A stretch of 64,000 nt of DNA from positions 1 to 64,000 of the forward strand of contig JABLXQ010000055.1 of assembly GCA_013178375.1 (NCBI GenBank), given 5' to 3'. This stretch comes from Gammaproteobacteria bacterium (lineage in GTDB: Bacteria > Pseudomonadota > Gammaproteobacteria > Pseudomonadales > Ketobacteraceae). The notes below the pieces were generated by a model, which saw only the letters and a program-made list of their open reading frames with translations, did no database searches and was not told the origin of the DNA. A program made the translations under genes and the position numbers. Shown here in pieces: positions 25,828 to 34,772 of this stretch (positions within the stretch are counted from its first letter, which is position 1; the number at the start of each line of letters is the position of its first letter).

Positions 25828-26170
25828 AGGTGACGGTCACGATGAAACCTACCGGATGCGACAAGTTAAAATTTTGCGCTCCCGCTCTTATGTTCACGGG
25901 TCAGCAGCGCTCAGATTATATTCACTCAATTGACAATATGGCGGTGCCGTCCCGCGGCCTTGGACCACTGATTTCTAACTTCTGCAGACCGGATTGCCCG
26001 CTCACATTTCATACAACTCTTCGTGCGAACCGTACAATTGTCAGCCAGATATCGTTAAAGCTCCATTCAAACCATCCAAATAACTCAGTTTTCCAGACAT
26101 TGAATGGCAGCACTACTGGCTCAGATCACCAATTGAGCACAAACAGTAATACGCGTGCTGGGGGTTCCCA

Positions 26171-27004
26171 ATGCGCCAAGCCGTAATTACTGAAAAATCC
26201 CAAGCGAAATACCACGGTTGGCTAAACGAGATCGCACGCCGCGAAGCGCACGTCCCTTTTTTGGGGATTCGCGATACCTGGAAAATTGGCCGACGTCATT
26301 TGCATCTAGAACCAGGCTCTAAATGTCTGCACCTATCAGCGAGCGATCTGGAACTTCGATGCATGACTTTTCTCAGGTACAAATTTAGGGATGCCAGCTT
26401 CAAGACCCAAGTCGCACTTCCCCTTGAACAAACCATAAAAATCGCTAACGAGCTGGGAGTAATTCACCCCCGCGATTGGGAGGAAAATGAAGCCAAAACG
26501 ATGTCAACTGACATTGTAATGGAAGGAGTTGATCGCAAAACAGGCGAGAAACGACACATCGCCGTGTTCGTTCGATATCTGGAAGGTTTATACAAAATCG
26601 AAAAGGATCAGCTGACGCCAATCACCCGGGAATGGCAAAAAATATCAATTTATGAAATTTACCATACACAAATTCAAAAACAGGAATTTTGCATTATCAC
26701 AGACAGAGAGCTATCCAAAGACACCGAATACAGCATTAGATGGCTGAACTATTCAGATTATAAAGAAACTTCTGAAAACAAGATCCTTGCGTTTGTTGAA
26801 ACATTTCTAGAAGTATTCGAAAACAATCGTCTCGCTATACTCAATGATTTACTGGAATTGACTGCCAGCAAATTAGGGCTGTCATTTTCCCAGTGCCTCA
26901 ACTTATTTCGAATGTGCGGACAGCAGCATTATTTGCCTCTCGATATCAGCCGCAGAATAACGCTCTCATCAACAATAGGCATGAATTATGATGAGATTTT
27001 TTGA
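26171..27004 (+). CDS. tnsA: Tn7-like transposase subunit TnsA
   Basis: A 277-residue endonuclease-fold protein that in Tn7 cuts the 5' ends of the element, allowing cut-and-paste movement. Glu61 (SASDLELRC) and Asp114 (MSTDIVME) fit the Tn7 catalytic residues Glu63 and Asp114. At the position of the catalytic Lys132 the sequence reads AVFVRYLEG, giving Arg135. A C-terminal winged-helix-like region (about 195-277) follows. Its end overlaps tnsB by 17 bases. If Arg cannot replace Lys, the element might move by replicative cointegrate formation. The ribosome site is weak, so the start is moderately certain. Confidence 0.85.
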   Translation: MRQAVITEKSQAKYHGWLNEIARREAHVPFLGIRDTWKIGRRHLHLEPGSKCLHLSASDLELRCMTFLRYKFRDASFKTQVALPLEQTIKIANELGVIHPRDWEENEAKTMSTDIVMEGVDRKTGEKRHIAVFVRYLEGLYKIEKDQLTPITREWQKISIYEIYHTQIQKQEFCIITDRELSKDTEYSIRWLNYSDYKETSENKILAFVETFLEVFENNRLAILNDLLELTASKLGLSFSQCLNLFRMCGQQHYLPLDISRRITLSSTIGMNYDEIF

Positions 27005-29201
27005 ACGCGACCTTATCCGATCTTCTGACGGCAAAAACGAGTATTTTGTTGTTCGTGTATGCTATGAGCGAAACAAGATAGCACTTGCCAACAAGAACGA
27101 TTGGTTTAAAAAAGGTAGTCAGTATAAAAAGCCTGTAATTTATACATTCCACAAAATGGATAATCTATTGAAATCAGGCAAATTTCAAAAAATTCATGGC
27201 GACATACTTTCCCTTCCACCTTTCATGCTGAAAACCGACAAGTGGCTAGAGAATGCCGAAAAAGACAAATGGATTGCCAGACGCAACAAGGATAGAAAAC
27301 GAATCAGCCCTATCATTGATAATGAAGAAATTTTATCCCGATATATTTTCGGTGAAAGCATCGTCGATGAAATTAATTCGCTTCAAAAATCGAACTCCGA
27401 AAAATCGCCAGGAACGATATACCGTCTTTTAAATAGATACTTAACTTTTGGGGCGATCGATAATGCGTTACTCCCAATATCTTATGCTAAATGCGGCAAC
27501 AGGATTGAATGGATATATTCGGGAATTAAGCCAATCAAGCGTGGGCGAAAGACCAGGATAAATCATCTCGGGCAGAAAGTGGATTGCAGATCAAAAACGC
27601 GAGGCATTACTGCCCAGGATAAGATCAACATCTTGAAACTGATGAAAGAAGAAAGCATTGCCAATAAGAGTTCATACAAGAAATTTAACAAGGACGATCT
27701 CTATAACAAATACTTAGAAAAGTATGCTTGTCACATCATTCTTAGAGAAACAGGAACCGAAGACCAGCATTACAGATGGCTTTTTGATGAGGAAGATCGA
27801 ATATCAAAACAGCAGTTTTACTTCCATTTAAAACATTTGCTTTCAGACGAAGAGATCCTTCGCCATAAACTCGGTGCTGTCAATTTCGAAAAAGATGAGA
27901 AAGTAAAAACCGGCCTAGCCCGGGATGGCATCATTGGTCCCGGCTATTGTTACGCAATTGATGCAACCATTCTCGACATCTATGTTAGATATCCGTACGA
28001 CCCCAACGTAAGAAGCTGCGGAAGACCCGTTCTCTACCTCGTTGTCGATGTTTGGAGCACCTGCATTGTTGGCTATTACTTAGGTTTCCATGGTCCCGAT
28101 TGGGTCGGCGCGGGTGAAGCTCTTTATCATGCGTGCATCAACAAATCGAAGTGGGCACAATCAATTGGCTGGAAACTGGAGGAAGGAACATGGTCTTGTC
28201 ATCACGTCCCATTTGCTGTCATGGGAGACAACGGTTCTGAATATTCTGAACGGAATATCATATCTATGTTGGACGCAGAAATCGGAATAAAGATGATGAT
28301 TTACGTTCCAATATACCGGGGCGACGCGAAAGGAGTAGTCGAGCGCAAGTTTAAGATCGGCAATGATAATTTCGTTCACCTTCAGCCAGGCTACGTGCAT
28401 AGTGAAACTCTAAGAGAGTTACCTCATGCAGCAAACAATGCTGTCTGGGATTTTAGATCGCTAGTTATCGCCATTGGCAAAGAAATTGTCTGGCACAATA
28501 ACAACGCGAATCGATTGAAAAAACACAATTTTATTATGTCCAGAGATTATGTCGGAATAAGCCCTCAGTCTATTTACAACTACGGAATTGAGAAAGAGAT
28601 GGATGGGGGGCGCATCATTACCGACAAATCCAGATTAAGGTTTGCATTTTTACGAGAAGTTGAAGCAACCGTTCATGGGGATTGCGTCATGTTCAAAAAC
28701 ATTGAATACGAGTATCCCAATGGCATTGAACAAGGAATTTATGGAAAAGCCAAATACCGCGGCAGCTATAAAATTCCGGTTCGAATTACCAGTTGCACCA
28801 TGGACTACATGTGGCACAAAGATGACAACGGAAAAGTCGTTGAATTGACGCTTAAAGACAAAGACCACTGGGCGCGAAATCAACGACGAGAAATAGCGTA
28901 TTCCCGCCTAGAAGAATATGCGCAGGAAACATTCGAGTTGGAGGAAAAAGCCCTCAGGGAAAGGATGCAGCTAAATTTCGAACATGATCAAGCACGCGCA
29001 ATTAACTCAGCGCAGATTATTCCAAGTAAAAAGAGAAAGGGCATGCCCCAAGGCATCAAGGAAGCCAAAGAAGTGATGGCCGGAAAAAACATTAGGGATC
29101 ACCTTGCCTGGTTAAGAAGCGATTTTGCAACAAATAAACCTAGCATTGAATCAACAGCCGATCACGACAACGACAACGAATTCTATGGCTCTTTTGAATA
29201 A
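26988..29201 (+). CDS. tnsB: Tn7-like transposase subunit TnsB (DDE)
   Basis: A 737-residue DDE transposase that binds the end repeats and joins 3' ends to the target. N-terminal helix-turn-helix regions (about 105-290) precede the catalytic core: Asp325 (YAIDATI), Asp414 (VMGDNGSEY) and Glu452 (GVVERKF), with normal spacing. A beta-barrel domain (about 565-640) and a helical C-terminus that would contact TnsC follow. It is intact. Its binding sites are probably the three 18-bp repeats at 33684-33812. It overlaps tnsA and lies 19 bases before tnsC. Confidence 0.93.
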   Translation: MMRFFERDLIRSSDGKNEYFVVRVCYERNKIALANKNDWFKKGSQYKKPVIYTFHKMDNLLKSGKFQKIHGDILSLPPFMLKTDKWLENAEKDKWIARRNKDRKRISPIIDNEEILSRYIFGESIVDEINSLQKSNSEKSPGTIYRLLNRYLTFGAIDNALLPISYAKCGNRIEWIYSGIKPIKRGRKTRINHLGQKVDCRSKTRGITAQDKINILKLMKEESIANKSSYKKFNKDDLYNKYLEKYACHIILRETGTEDQHYRWLFDEEDRISKQQFYFHLKHLLSDEEILRHKLGAVNFEKDEKVKTGLARDGIIGPGYCYAIDATILDIYVRYPYDPNVRSCGRPVLYLVVDVWSTCIVGYYLGFHGPDWVGAGEALYHACINKSKWAQSIGWKLEEGTWSCHHVPFAVMGDNGSEYSERNIISMLDAEIGIKMMIYVPIYRGDAKGVVERKFKIGNDNFVHLQPGYVHSETLRELPHAANNAVWDFRSLVIAIGKEIVWHNNNANRLKKHNFIMSRDYVGISPQSIYNYGIEKEMDGGRIITDKSRLRFAFLREVEATVHGDCVMFKNIEYEYPNGIEQGIYGKAKYRGSYKIPVRITSCTMDYMWHKDDNGKVVELTLKDKDHWARNQRREIAYSRLEEYAQETFELEEKALRERMQLNFEHDQARAINSAQIIPSKKRKGMPQGIKEAKEVMAGKNIRDHLAWLRSDFATNKPSIESTADHDNDNEFYGSFE

Positions 29202-29220
29202 TGCATTTTAAGAGGTAGTA

Positions 29221-30624
29221 ATGATGAGAATAAAGCCTACATACAAAAAACATCCTGATCCTCAACTCAACGGAAATCCGCTAACTGAGGCAATCCAACC
29301 CATTTTATCGCGCGATGAAATCGTCCGATTAATTAATTTTTCGCCAGACTTTTCCGACAATTTTCACGAGCTTCCGCGACTCTATAAAAATCTAAACATA
29401 CGAAAAATATCAGAAATATATGTTGCACCCTTGATATGTACGGCCCTCTATGAAAAATTCATGGAATTGATCCTGGATGGTTATCGGTATCGAAATCCAG
29501 TTTCTGCAACAATGACTCGCTTTCTAAGCGAACTGGCAGAACGAGGGGATCTTATTTCTGACGATCAGGACACCCCCACTTATACTATTATTCCGCCGGG
29601 GTTGACTACAGCACATGGATCACTTGTTTCGGGCCCCTCCGGCTCAGGAAAAACCAGCGCAATTCGGTCAGTACTGGGAATAATACTGCAAGTTATTTCA
29701 CACGCTGGATACGAAAATTTTAGATCCTTTCAACAAGATCAGATAGTTTGGATTTCTTTCGACGCACCTTCGACACCTAGCCCAAAGGCACTTTGTCTCA
29801 ATTTCATGAAAGCAGTTGACATTGCTCTCGGTGTCGATCGCTACTTTCCAGAATTCAGCAAACGATCGGATCACATTTCGGTGGATCTCCATATCATGAA
29901 AGTTCAGGAAATCGCCGCCAACCACTATATTGGATTAGTCCATTTGGATGAAATGCAATTTTTCCTAAATTATTCGAATAACAAGAATGCACCCAACCTG
30001 CAAATACTAGAGGCAATGTTCAACAAGCTAGGCATTCCCGTTGTTATTTCCACCACAAATGATGGTTTGCCACTTATTAATGCCAATCCACAAACCAAAC
30101 GTCGAGTAATCAGTGAACAGCATTTTTACCTGACACCATTGAAATATGGAACAAAACCATTCAATGAATTTGTAGACGCCGTGTTTATTCCAAAAGTATG
30201 GGGAGAAGAAAATGTACTCAAGAATCAGCAGGAATTCATCAGAAAATTCCATTATCTGACTGCAGGATTGCAAGCCGTAATGATAAGACTTGCCCGTCTG
30301 CATTTACAGTATTGTGTTCAACTAGACAAGCAACCGTTTGACATCGAACAGTTAGAAAAAGTTTTCAATAGCCAATTTAAGTATATGAAGGATTCCCTGG
30401 AGTTTCTTCGTTCAGGGGACAACAGCTCGTTCGAGGCCAAGAAGGAGACCAATGAAAATGGACGTACTGTATGGTGCAATGAAGAGGCTAGTGAGCAGGA
30501 CATTCCCGAGCAAACTACTGACGACACTGATTCTTCAACATGCAAAGCGGTAGAACCAACGAAAAAATCACCCAAAAAGCCAGCTATTGTTTTCCATAAA
30601 CCTTCTTTAATTGGAGGACTATAA
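29221..30624 (+). CDS. tnsC: Tn7-like AAA+ regulator TnsC
   Basis: A 467-residue AAA+ ATPase that connects target selectors to the transposase and enforces target immunity. Walker A is GPSGSGKT at 138-145 and Walker B GLVHLDEMQF around 238-247, with a VVISTTNDG sensor-like segment near 275. An acidic, Thr-rich C-terminal tail (about 400-467) may contact TnsA/TnsB, as in Tn7. An AGAGGTA ribosome site precedes the start. It ends two bases before tniQ, within one operon. Confidence 0.92.
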   Translation: MMRIKPTYKKHPDPQLNGNPLTEAIQPILSRDEIVRLINFSPDFSDNFHELPRLYKNLNIRKISEIYVAPLICTALYEKFMELILDGYRYRNPVSATMTRFLSELAERGDLISDDQDTPTYTIIPPGLTTAHGSLVSGPSGSGKTSAIRSVLGIILQVISHAGYENFRSFQQDQIVWISFDAPSTPSPKALCLNFMKAVDIALGVDRYFPEFSKRSDHISVDLHIMKVQEIAANHYIGLVHLDEMQFFLNYSNNKNAPNLQILEAMFNKLGIPVVISTTNDGLPLINANPQTKRRVISEQHFYLTPLKYGTKPFNEFVDAVFIPKVWGEENVLKNQQEFIRKFHYLTAGLQAVMIRLARLHLQYCVQLDKQPFDIEQLEKVFNSQFKYMKDSLEFLRSGDNSSFEAKKETNENGRTVWCNEEASEQDIPEQTTDDTDSSTCKAVEPTKKSPKKPAIVFHKPSLIGGL

Positions 30625-30626
30625 GC

Positions 30627-31619
30627 ATGTCACTTGCGGCACGACGCTGTAGTTATATGCCCCTACTGCTTCCTGGAGAGCACTTGATCAGCACTATCTG
30701 TCGAGGCATAAAACTTGGCATAGTCAATGACTGGCGCGAACTTGTCACAAAATCAGAGCAAGAGATTGGGGATCTGGGACCAGGTCATGTTATTCGTCCA
30801 CTCTATGCGGCAGCAGCTACGCAGTATCAAGGTCTTACTCTTGATGAAGTGATTTCTGAGCACACCCTTTGGAAATACTACTATTCATTTTTACCATCCC
30901 AACCTCAGACCGTTCCACCGGCAGCACATTGGCATAGTCTCTACAACCATAGCCGATTACTTCATCCACTACGCCAAGTCCGTTACAAGCATGCAAAACA
31001 GTGGCGATGGTGTTTTGAATGTGCACTTGAAGATCATAAGGAATATGGCATTTCTTACTGGCATATAGGAAATCAGGTTCCAGGGATATCGAACTGCTAC
31101 CGACATCCAACCAGCCTGTTGTTGGGGGCTTGTTCAAGTTGCGGTGGCCAAATTAATGATTTATCACAAAGGTCGGTTTCAATACGCACTGAGAAATGCT
31201 GCCCTGTCTGTCAAAACGATTTAGAACCACCAGAACAAGTACCGAGACATCCATTCCTTGACTGGGTGGCAATCATTTCAAATCGGCTATTATCAGGTGC
31301 AAGGTTCAATACAGATTTAGCGCGTTCTTTAATATTTAATAAATTGGACATCGACCCAGATGCATCAAGGACTGTTGCTGGAAACAAAGCATTCGGCCGG
31401 GCGCATGAGCTGATAAAGTCCAGCTTACCGGCGGATGTCATTAATTGTCTATTTCAAGGGCACAAACGCGCAGAATTCAAATCTAATGAGATTGCTTCGC
31501 CGCTCAATTTACGACCGCTCTATAACAAGAAAAATTTTGTTCATCCATTAAGCTGGCTAGCTTTTTCCTGGATAGTTTTGTCAGATGACAACTTGCTACA
31601 GGATCTAATTGTTGAATAG
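30627..31619 (+). CDS. tniQ: TniQ-family target selector (short form)
   Basis: A 330-residue TniQ-domain protein. The N-terminal part starts with the typical LLPGEHLIST. The zinc-binding block WCFECALEDHKEYGISYWH...CYRHP is followed by a second Cys set, CSSCGG and CCPVCQND, near 170-195. Short TniQ proteins of this type recruit TnsC to targets, either by themselves or with a partner such as Cascade in CRISPR-associated transposons. No cas gene or array is present here, so that role is not supported. GGAGG lies just upstream. It is the first of two TniQ proteins in the operon. Confidence 0.85.
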   Translation: MSLAARRCSYMPLLLPGEHLISTICRGIKLGIVNDWRELVTKSEQEIGDLGPGHVIRPLYAAAATQYQGLTLDEVISEHTLWKYYYSFLPSQPQTVPPAAHWHSLYNHSRLLHPLRQVRYKHAKQWRWCFECALEDHKEYGISYWHIGNQVPGISNCYRHPTSLLLGACSSCGGQINDLSQRSVSIRTEKCCPVCQNDLEPPEQVPRHPFLDWVAIISNRLLSGARFNTDLARSLIFNKLDIDPDASRTVAGNKAFGRAHELIKSSLPADVINCLFQGHKRAEFKSNEIASPLNLRPLYNKKNFVHPLSWLAFSWIVLSDDNLLQDLIVE

Positions 31620-31657
31620 CACACTATACTTTTTGCCGATCAGGGAAGATCACCAGT

Positions 31658-33139
31658 ATGAGCATGACGGAAAATCGGGGGCAGCGCGTAACATTCTTTC
31701 CAATTGCTTTACCCGATGAGACCATTTTTAGCATTTTGAATCGATTTCACCAAAGGTCAGGATTGCTTTGTGTTTCGTCAACCACAAATTTGCTGTTTGG
31801 CAAAGAGAAATTTAAATTCAGCTCTGAACTGTTGACCGCAATCCCACAGTTGAGTTTGACTTCAAATATTCCTTCCTCACAGCTTATTTGCCAGCATAGC
31901 AGCGCGCCTTTCTATAGCAAATTCTTCAATAGCAGCTCTTACAATCACTTCGAGAAATGTCTGCAACTGGAGAAAGGCGAAATTGCTGTTTCAATTATTT
32001 CTTTAATCTCAAACAGAACTGCAGCAGAATCCAACTTGAAATGTTGTCCAGCTTGCGTTCTGGATGATAAGGCAACTTTTGGTGTAAGTTATTGGCACTG
32101 TGAGCATCAACTTCCTGGAATGAGTTGCTGCATAAAACATTGCTTGGTACTAAATGAAACACCAAAAACCAAGTACCGACTCTCATCTCCACCTAAAAAC
32201 GGGGTTAGCATTCCTGCGATTAAGCAGTCGGGGACATACCGATATTCTTCTTTGGCATTAAGCTGTTATCAATACGAAGAGGGATTTCTAGACCGAAAGC
32301 GACTATATAAAACATACTTCGACGGTCTTGGCGAAAAATCAATGCTAACCGTTAAAAAAAGATTGAGACTCAACAAGTTGAATGAATCAATATTTCATCA
32401 CTGGCACGACATTATTGATCACAAAAGTTTCAACAGATTTAATCCTCTTGATAATTTGAGCGGTTTTCCAGAAAGCTTGTTCTATAAACCAAACGCCAAT
32501 CATCACCCGATAAAACATTTGCTTTTGATCGGCTACTTGTTTGGTAACTGGCACGAGTTTATATCCCAGTTCAACAGCACAAGTAGAAAAATTTCAAACA
32601 CTATACTGTCCAATCCCAATTTAGATGAAAATGCAAATCGCAAGCAACACGCATCTATGTTGCTTCATGCCGGCAAAAGCATTCGCGATGTATCGGTTGA
32701 TTGCAAGTTATCTTTAAGCACTTTGAACGCCTTAGCTGAAAGAGAGGGAATTAAAAAGCCAGGCAAACACCGATCAATAAGCGGCGACAAAAAGAGATTG
32801 GTTTGGCGGAAGCTTATGATTGGAAAATCTACTAAATCGATAGCTATCGAATTTAATATTGCGCAAAGTTCTGTGCAGTATTTGCTAGCGGCTCACCCAT
32901 ATCTGTATGCTCTTCGAGAAAAGATTCGCTTGTATCAATGTATTCAGGAATATAGGAAAACCATTCAACGCAAGATTAATGCCAATCCAAATTTTGGAAG
33001 GTCCGACCTTCAGAAAGCAGAACCTGCCGCATTTACCTGGTTACGACGGCATGATAAGGAATGGCTTTATTCTACTCTCCCACCAGCTATCCCTAGAGCG
33101 AAGAGATGCATGCAAAAACGTAACACCCGAAAATCTTGA
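31658..33139 (+). CDS. tnsD: TnsD-like target selector (TniQ plus HTH domains)
   Basis: A 493-residue protein with an N-terminal TniQ domain (FFPIALPDETIFSIL at the start; zinc block CCPACVLDD...SYWHCEHQLPGMSCCIKH around 130-165) and a long C-terminal part with two helix-turn-helix-like segments (DVSVDCKLSLSTLNAL near 345, TKSIAIEFNIAQSSVQYLL near 395) and a basic tail. This is the layout of TnsD, which binds a fixed attachment site. The attachment site is unknown: the observed insertion lies inside an integron integrase gene. Composition is AT-rich, like the other tns genes. Confidence 0.85.
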   Translation: MSMTENRGQRVTFFPIALPDETIFSILNRFHQRSGLLCVSSTTNLLFGKEKFKFSSELLTAIPQLSLTSNIPSSQLICQHSSAPFYSKFFNSSSYNHFEKCLQLEKGEIAVSIISLISNRTAAESNLKCCPACVLDDKATFGVSYWHCEHQLPGMSCCIKHCLVLNETPKTKYRLSSPPKNGVSIPAIKQSGTYRYSSLALSCYQYEEGFLDRKRLYKTYFDGLGEKSMLTVKKRLRLNKLNESIFHHWHDIIDHKSFNRFNPLDNLSGFPESLFYKPNANHHPIKHLLLIGYLFGNWHEFISQFNSTSRKISNTILSNPNLDENANRKQHASMLLHAGKSIRDVSVDCKLSLSTLNALAEREGIKKPGKHRSISGDKKRLVWRKLMIGKSTKSIAIEFNIAQSSVQYLLAAHPYLYALREKIRLYQCIQEYRKTIQRKINANPNFGRSDLQKAEPAAFTWLRRHDKEWLYSTLPPAIPRAKRCMQKRNTRKS

Positions 33140-33231
33140 TTCATATTAGAAGCTGTGTGCCGACACCAATCTAAGCTCGAACTGATTGAAACACTACAAA
33201 TTGAATAGTCGAATATGATTGGAATGAACCT

Positions 33232-33465
33232 ATGGAAACATATTCCAAATCTCAATTTAGAGCACGTGCCCTGAATATCATGCGTTATGCGCAAGCCTCC
33301 GGCCAACCTGTGCAGATCACCGAGAATGGCAAGGTAGTGCTGGAACTGAGGCCGGTAACGGAAGTTTCGGTGGCTGATACGTCGGCGCTATTGTGTGGCA
33401 GTGTGTTGCGCTACGACGATCCTCTGGCGCCGGTCATAATGACACTGTGGGATGCTGATCAATAA
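33232..33465 (+). CDS. Orphan Phd/YefM-type antitoxin
   Basis: A 77-residue protein with the Phd/YefM DNA-binding N-terminus (METYSKSQFRARALNIM, then PVQITENGKVVLELRP). These antitoxins normally precede a toxin gene of the RelE/ParE or Doc/PIN type. Here only about 190 non-coding bases follow before the transposon-end repeats, and no toxin is seen. Its GC content is higher than that of the tns genes, suggesting separate origin as cargo. It may be an orphan antitoxin, acting against a distant toxin or as a plain repressor. Confidence 0.75.
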   Translation: METYSKSQFRARALNIMRYAQASGQPVQITENGKVVLELRPVTEVSVADTSALLCGSVLRYDDPLAPVIMTLWDADQ

Positions 33466-33683
33466 CTCCGCTGGTTATCCATGCGCTGAAATGATGGGCG
33501 GGCGCTCCTGCTCAGCTGTTAGCTTCTGAGTGATCATCGAACCGGCGCGTATTGTTATATGCTCACTTTGATTTGGTAGTCGGCGTCATTTTCGTCTAAT
33601 ATTTCAAATATTGTAAGCCACTCAATCGCACATATAGGTGTCTGTTTTTCATTTTGCCACTACATAATGTGTATTTTTTTATT

Positions 33684-33819
33684 TCACAATCTCTATTAAA
33701 ACTAATTCCCCAAATCCAGGATCACACCACGCCCAATATCACAAACTTTATTCAAAGTTGTCCCCCGCAGAATGGGGCGTACAGACGATCAATTTCACAA
33801 ACTTTATTCAAATCTGACA
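33684..33819. mobile_element. Tn7-like transposon end with three TnsB-type repeats
   Basis: The 18-bp sequence TCACAAACTTTATTCAAA occurs perfectly at 33739-33756 and 33795-33812, and with four changes at 33684-33701. The repeats are in the same orientation and 55-56 bases apart. After the last one the sequence ends in TGACA (33815-33819), the complement of a TGTCA terminus. From 33820 on, in frame, the coding sequence of an integron integrase continues. Spaced direct repeats ending in a TGT...ACA terminus are the hallmark of a Tn7-type end. If a 5-bp target duplication was made it would be ACATC (33820-33824). Confidence 0.8.
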
Positions 33820-34745
33820 ACATCAGCGGCTTTCTCACCTATCTGGCGGTGACGGAAAAAGTCGCGCCTTCGACACAGAACCAGGCCCTGAATGCCGTGC
33901 TGTTCCTGTTCCGCCATGTGCTGAACAAAAGCTTTCCGGAAGACGTTGAATTCACCCGCGCCAAGCAGAACAAGCGGCTGCCGGTGGTGCTCACCCAGCA
34001 GGAAGTGCAGCGCCTGTTCCAGCATCTGAAAGGCATGCACTGGCTGATGGCGGCGCTGCTGTATGGCTCGGGTTTGCGGCTGATGGAATGCATGCGACTG
34101 CGAGTGCAGGATGTGGAGCTGGACCGCTGCGCGATCCTGGTCCGCGACGGCAAGGGTGCCAAGGACCGGGTGGTGACGCTGGATGAACAGCTGGTGCCGC
34201 ACCTGCGGCTGCATTTGAGCAAGGTCCACCAGTTGCACCAGCAGGAACTGACCCAGGGCGGTGGCAGCGTCTACCTGCCCCATGCGCTGGAACGCAAGTA
34301 CCCCAACGCGCCAAAAGAATGGAAGTGGCAATACCTGTTTCCGGCCACCCAGCAATCGATCGATCCCCGCACCGGCATTCGGCGCCGTCATCACTACTGC
34401 GAGCAGCGGCTGCAGCGGGCGGTGCGCGAGGCAGTGATTGCCGCCGGCATCCAGAAGCCCGCGACCTGCCACACCCTGCGCCACTCCTTCGCCACCCATC
34501 TGCTGGAGCGGGGCTATGACATTCGCACCGTGCAGGAACAGCTGGGACACAAGGATCTGAAAACCACCCAGATCTACACCCACATTCTGGAGCGGGGCGC
34601 CAACGCGGTGAAAAGCCCGTTCAGTCTGGTGGTGGGGGTGCAGCCGGTGGGCCGCGCGCAGGCACCGATTTCTCGCAACCCGGTCAGCGGCGCAGACAAA
34701 AACCGGGTGCAGGAAACGGTAGTGGATTACCGGCTGACCGGCTAG
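33820..34745 (+). pseudogene. intI: Integron integrase IntI, 5' end lost to transposon insertion
   Basis: A tyrosine recombinase of the integron type. Catalytic Arg lies in GSGLRLMECMRL, the HTLRHSFATHLL box holds His and Arg, and LGHKDLKTTQIYTHIL gives the last His and the Tyr nucleophile. The integron-specific extra domain is present (ALERKYPNAPKEWKW, then DPRTGIRRRHH). The normal N-terminal core-binding part (about 50 residues) is missing: the frame upstream of 33820 is transposon-end sequence that happens to stay open to an ATG at 33654. The product would lack DNA-binding helices and is probably inactive. No attI or attC site is recognised. Confidence 0.85.
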
Positions 34746-34772
34746 CGACTAACTGGCGGAAAAGCTTCGATG

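Larger units (their letters stand above)
25253..26170. other. Long AT-rich non-coding region between brxR and tnsA
   Basis: About 918 bases without a convincing gene. It separates the divergent BREX and Tn7-like operons and should hold both promoters. A plus-strand open frame in the last third (ATG at 25842) has a Cys/Pro/Ser/Asn-rich composition unlike a folded protein. I searched by eye for the 18-bp end repeat found at 33.7-33.8 kb, in both orientations, and for a 5' intI fragment. Neither was found. Confidence 0.5.
26171..33819 (+). mobile_element. Tn7-like transposon, tns operon and one end
   Basis: A block markedly richer in AT than both neighbours carries tnsA, tnsB, tnsC, tniQ and a tnsD-like gene in one direction, then an antitoxin gene and a repeat-bearing end at 33684-33819 that interrupts intI. 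Only this end is seen. In Tn7 itself the tns genes point away from the nearer end; here they point toward it. The left boundary given is just the tnsA start. The true left end may lie to the left of the window, which would make everything from base 1 onward part of the element. Confidence 0.75.

Noticed and set aside
25842-26186. Open frame of about 115 residues upstream of tnsA with an AGGTGA site
   Set aside because: Composition is rich in Cys, Ser, Asn and Pro with no fold-like pattern, and it overlaps tnsA; probably chance.
26171-33139. CRISPR-associated transposon (CAST)
   Set aside because: TniQ is present, but no cas genes or repeat-spacer array are found anywhere near.
33466-33683. 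Toxin gene after the Phd-type antitoxin
   Set aside because: No open frame of adequate size or toxin motif before the transposon-end repeats.
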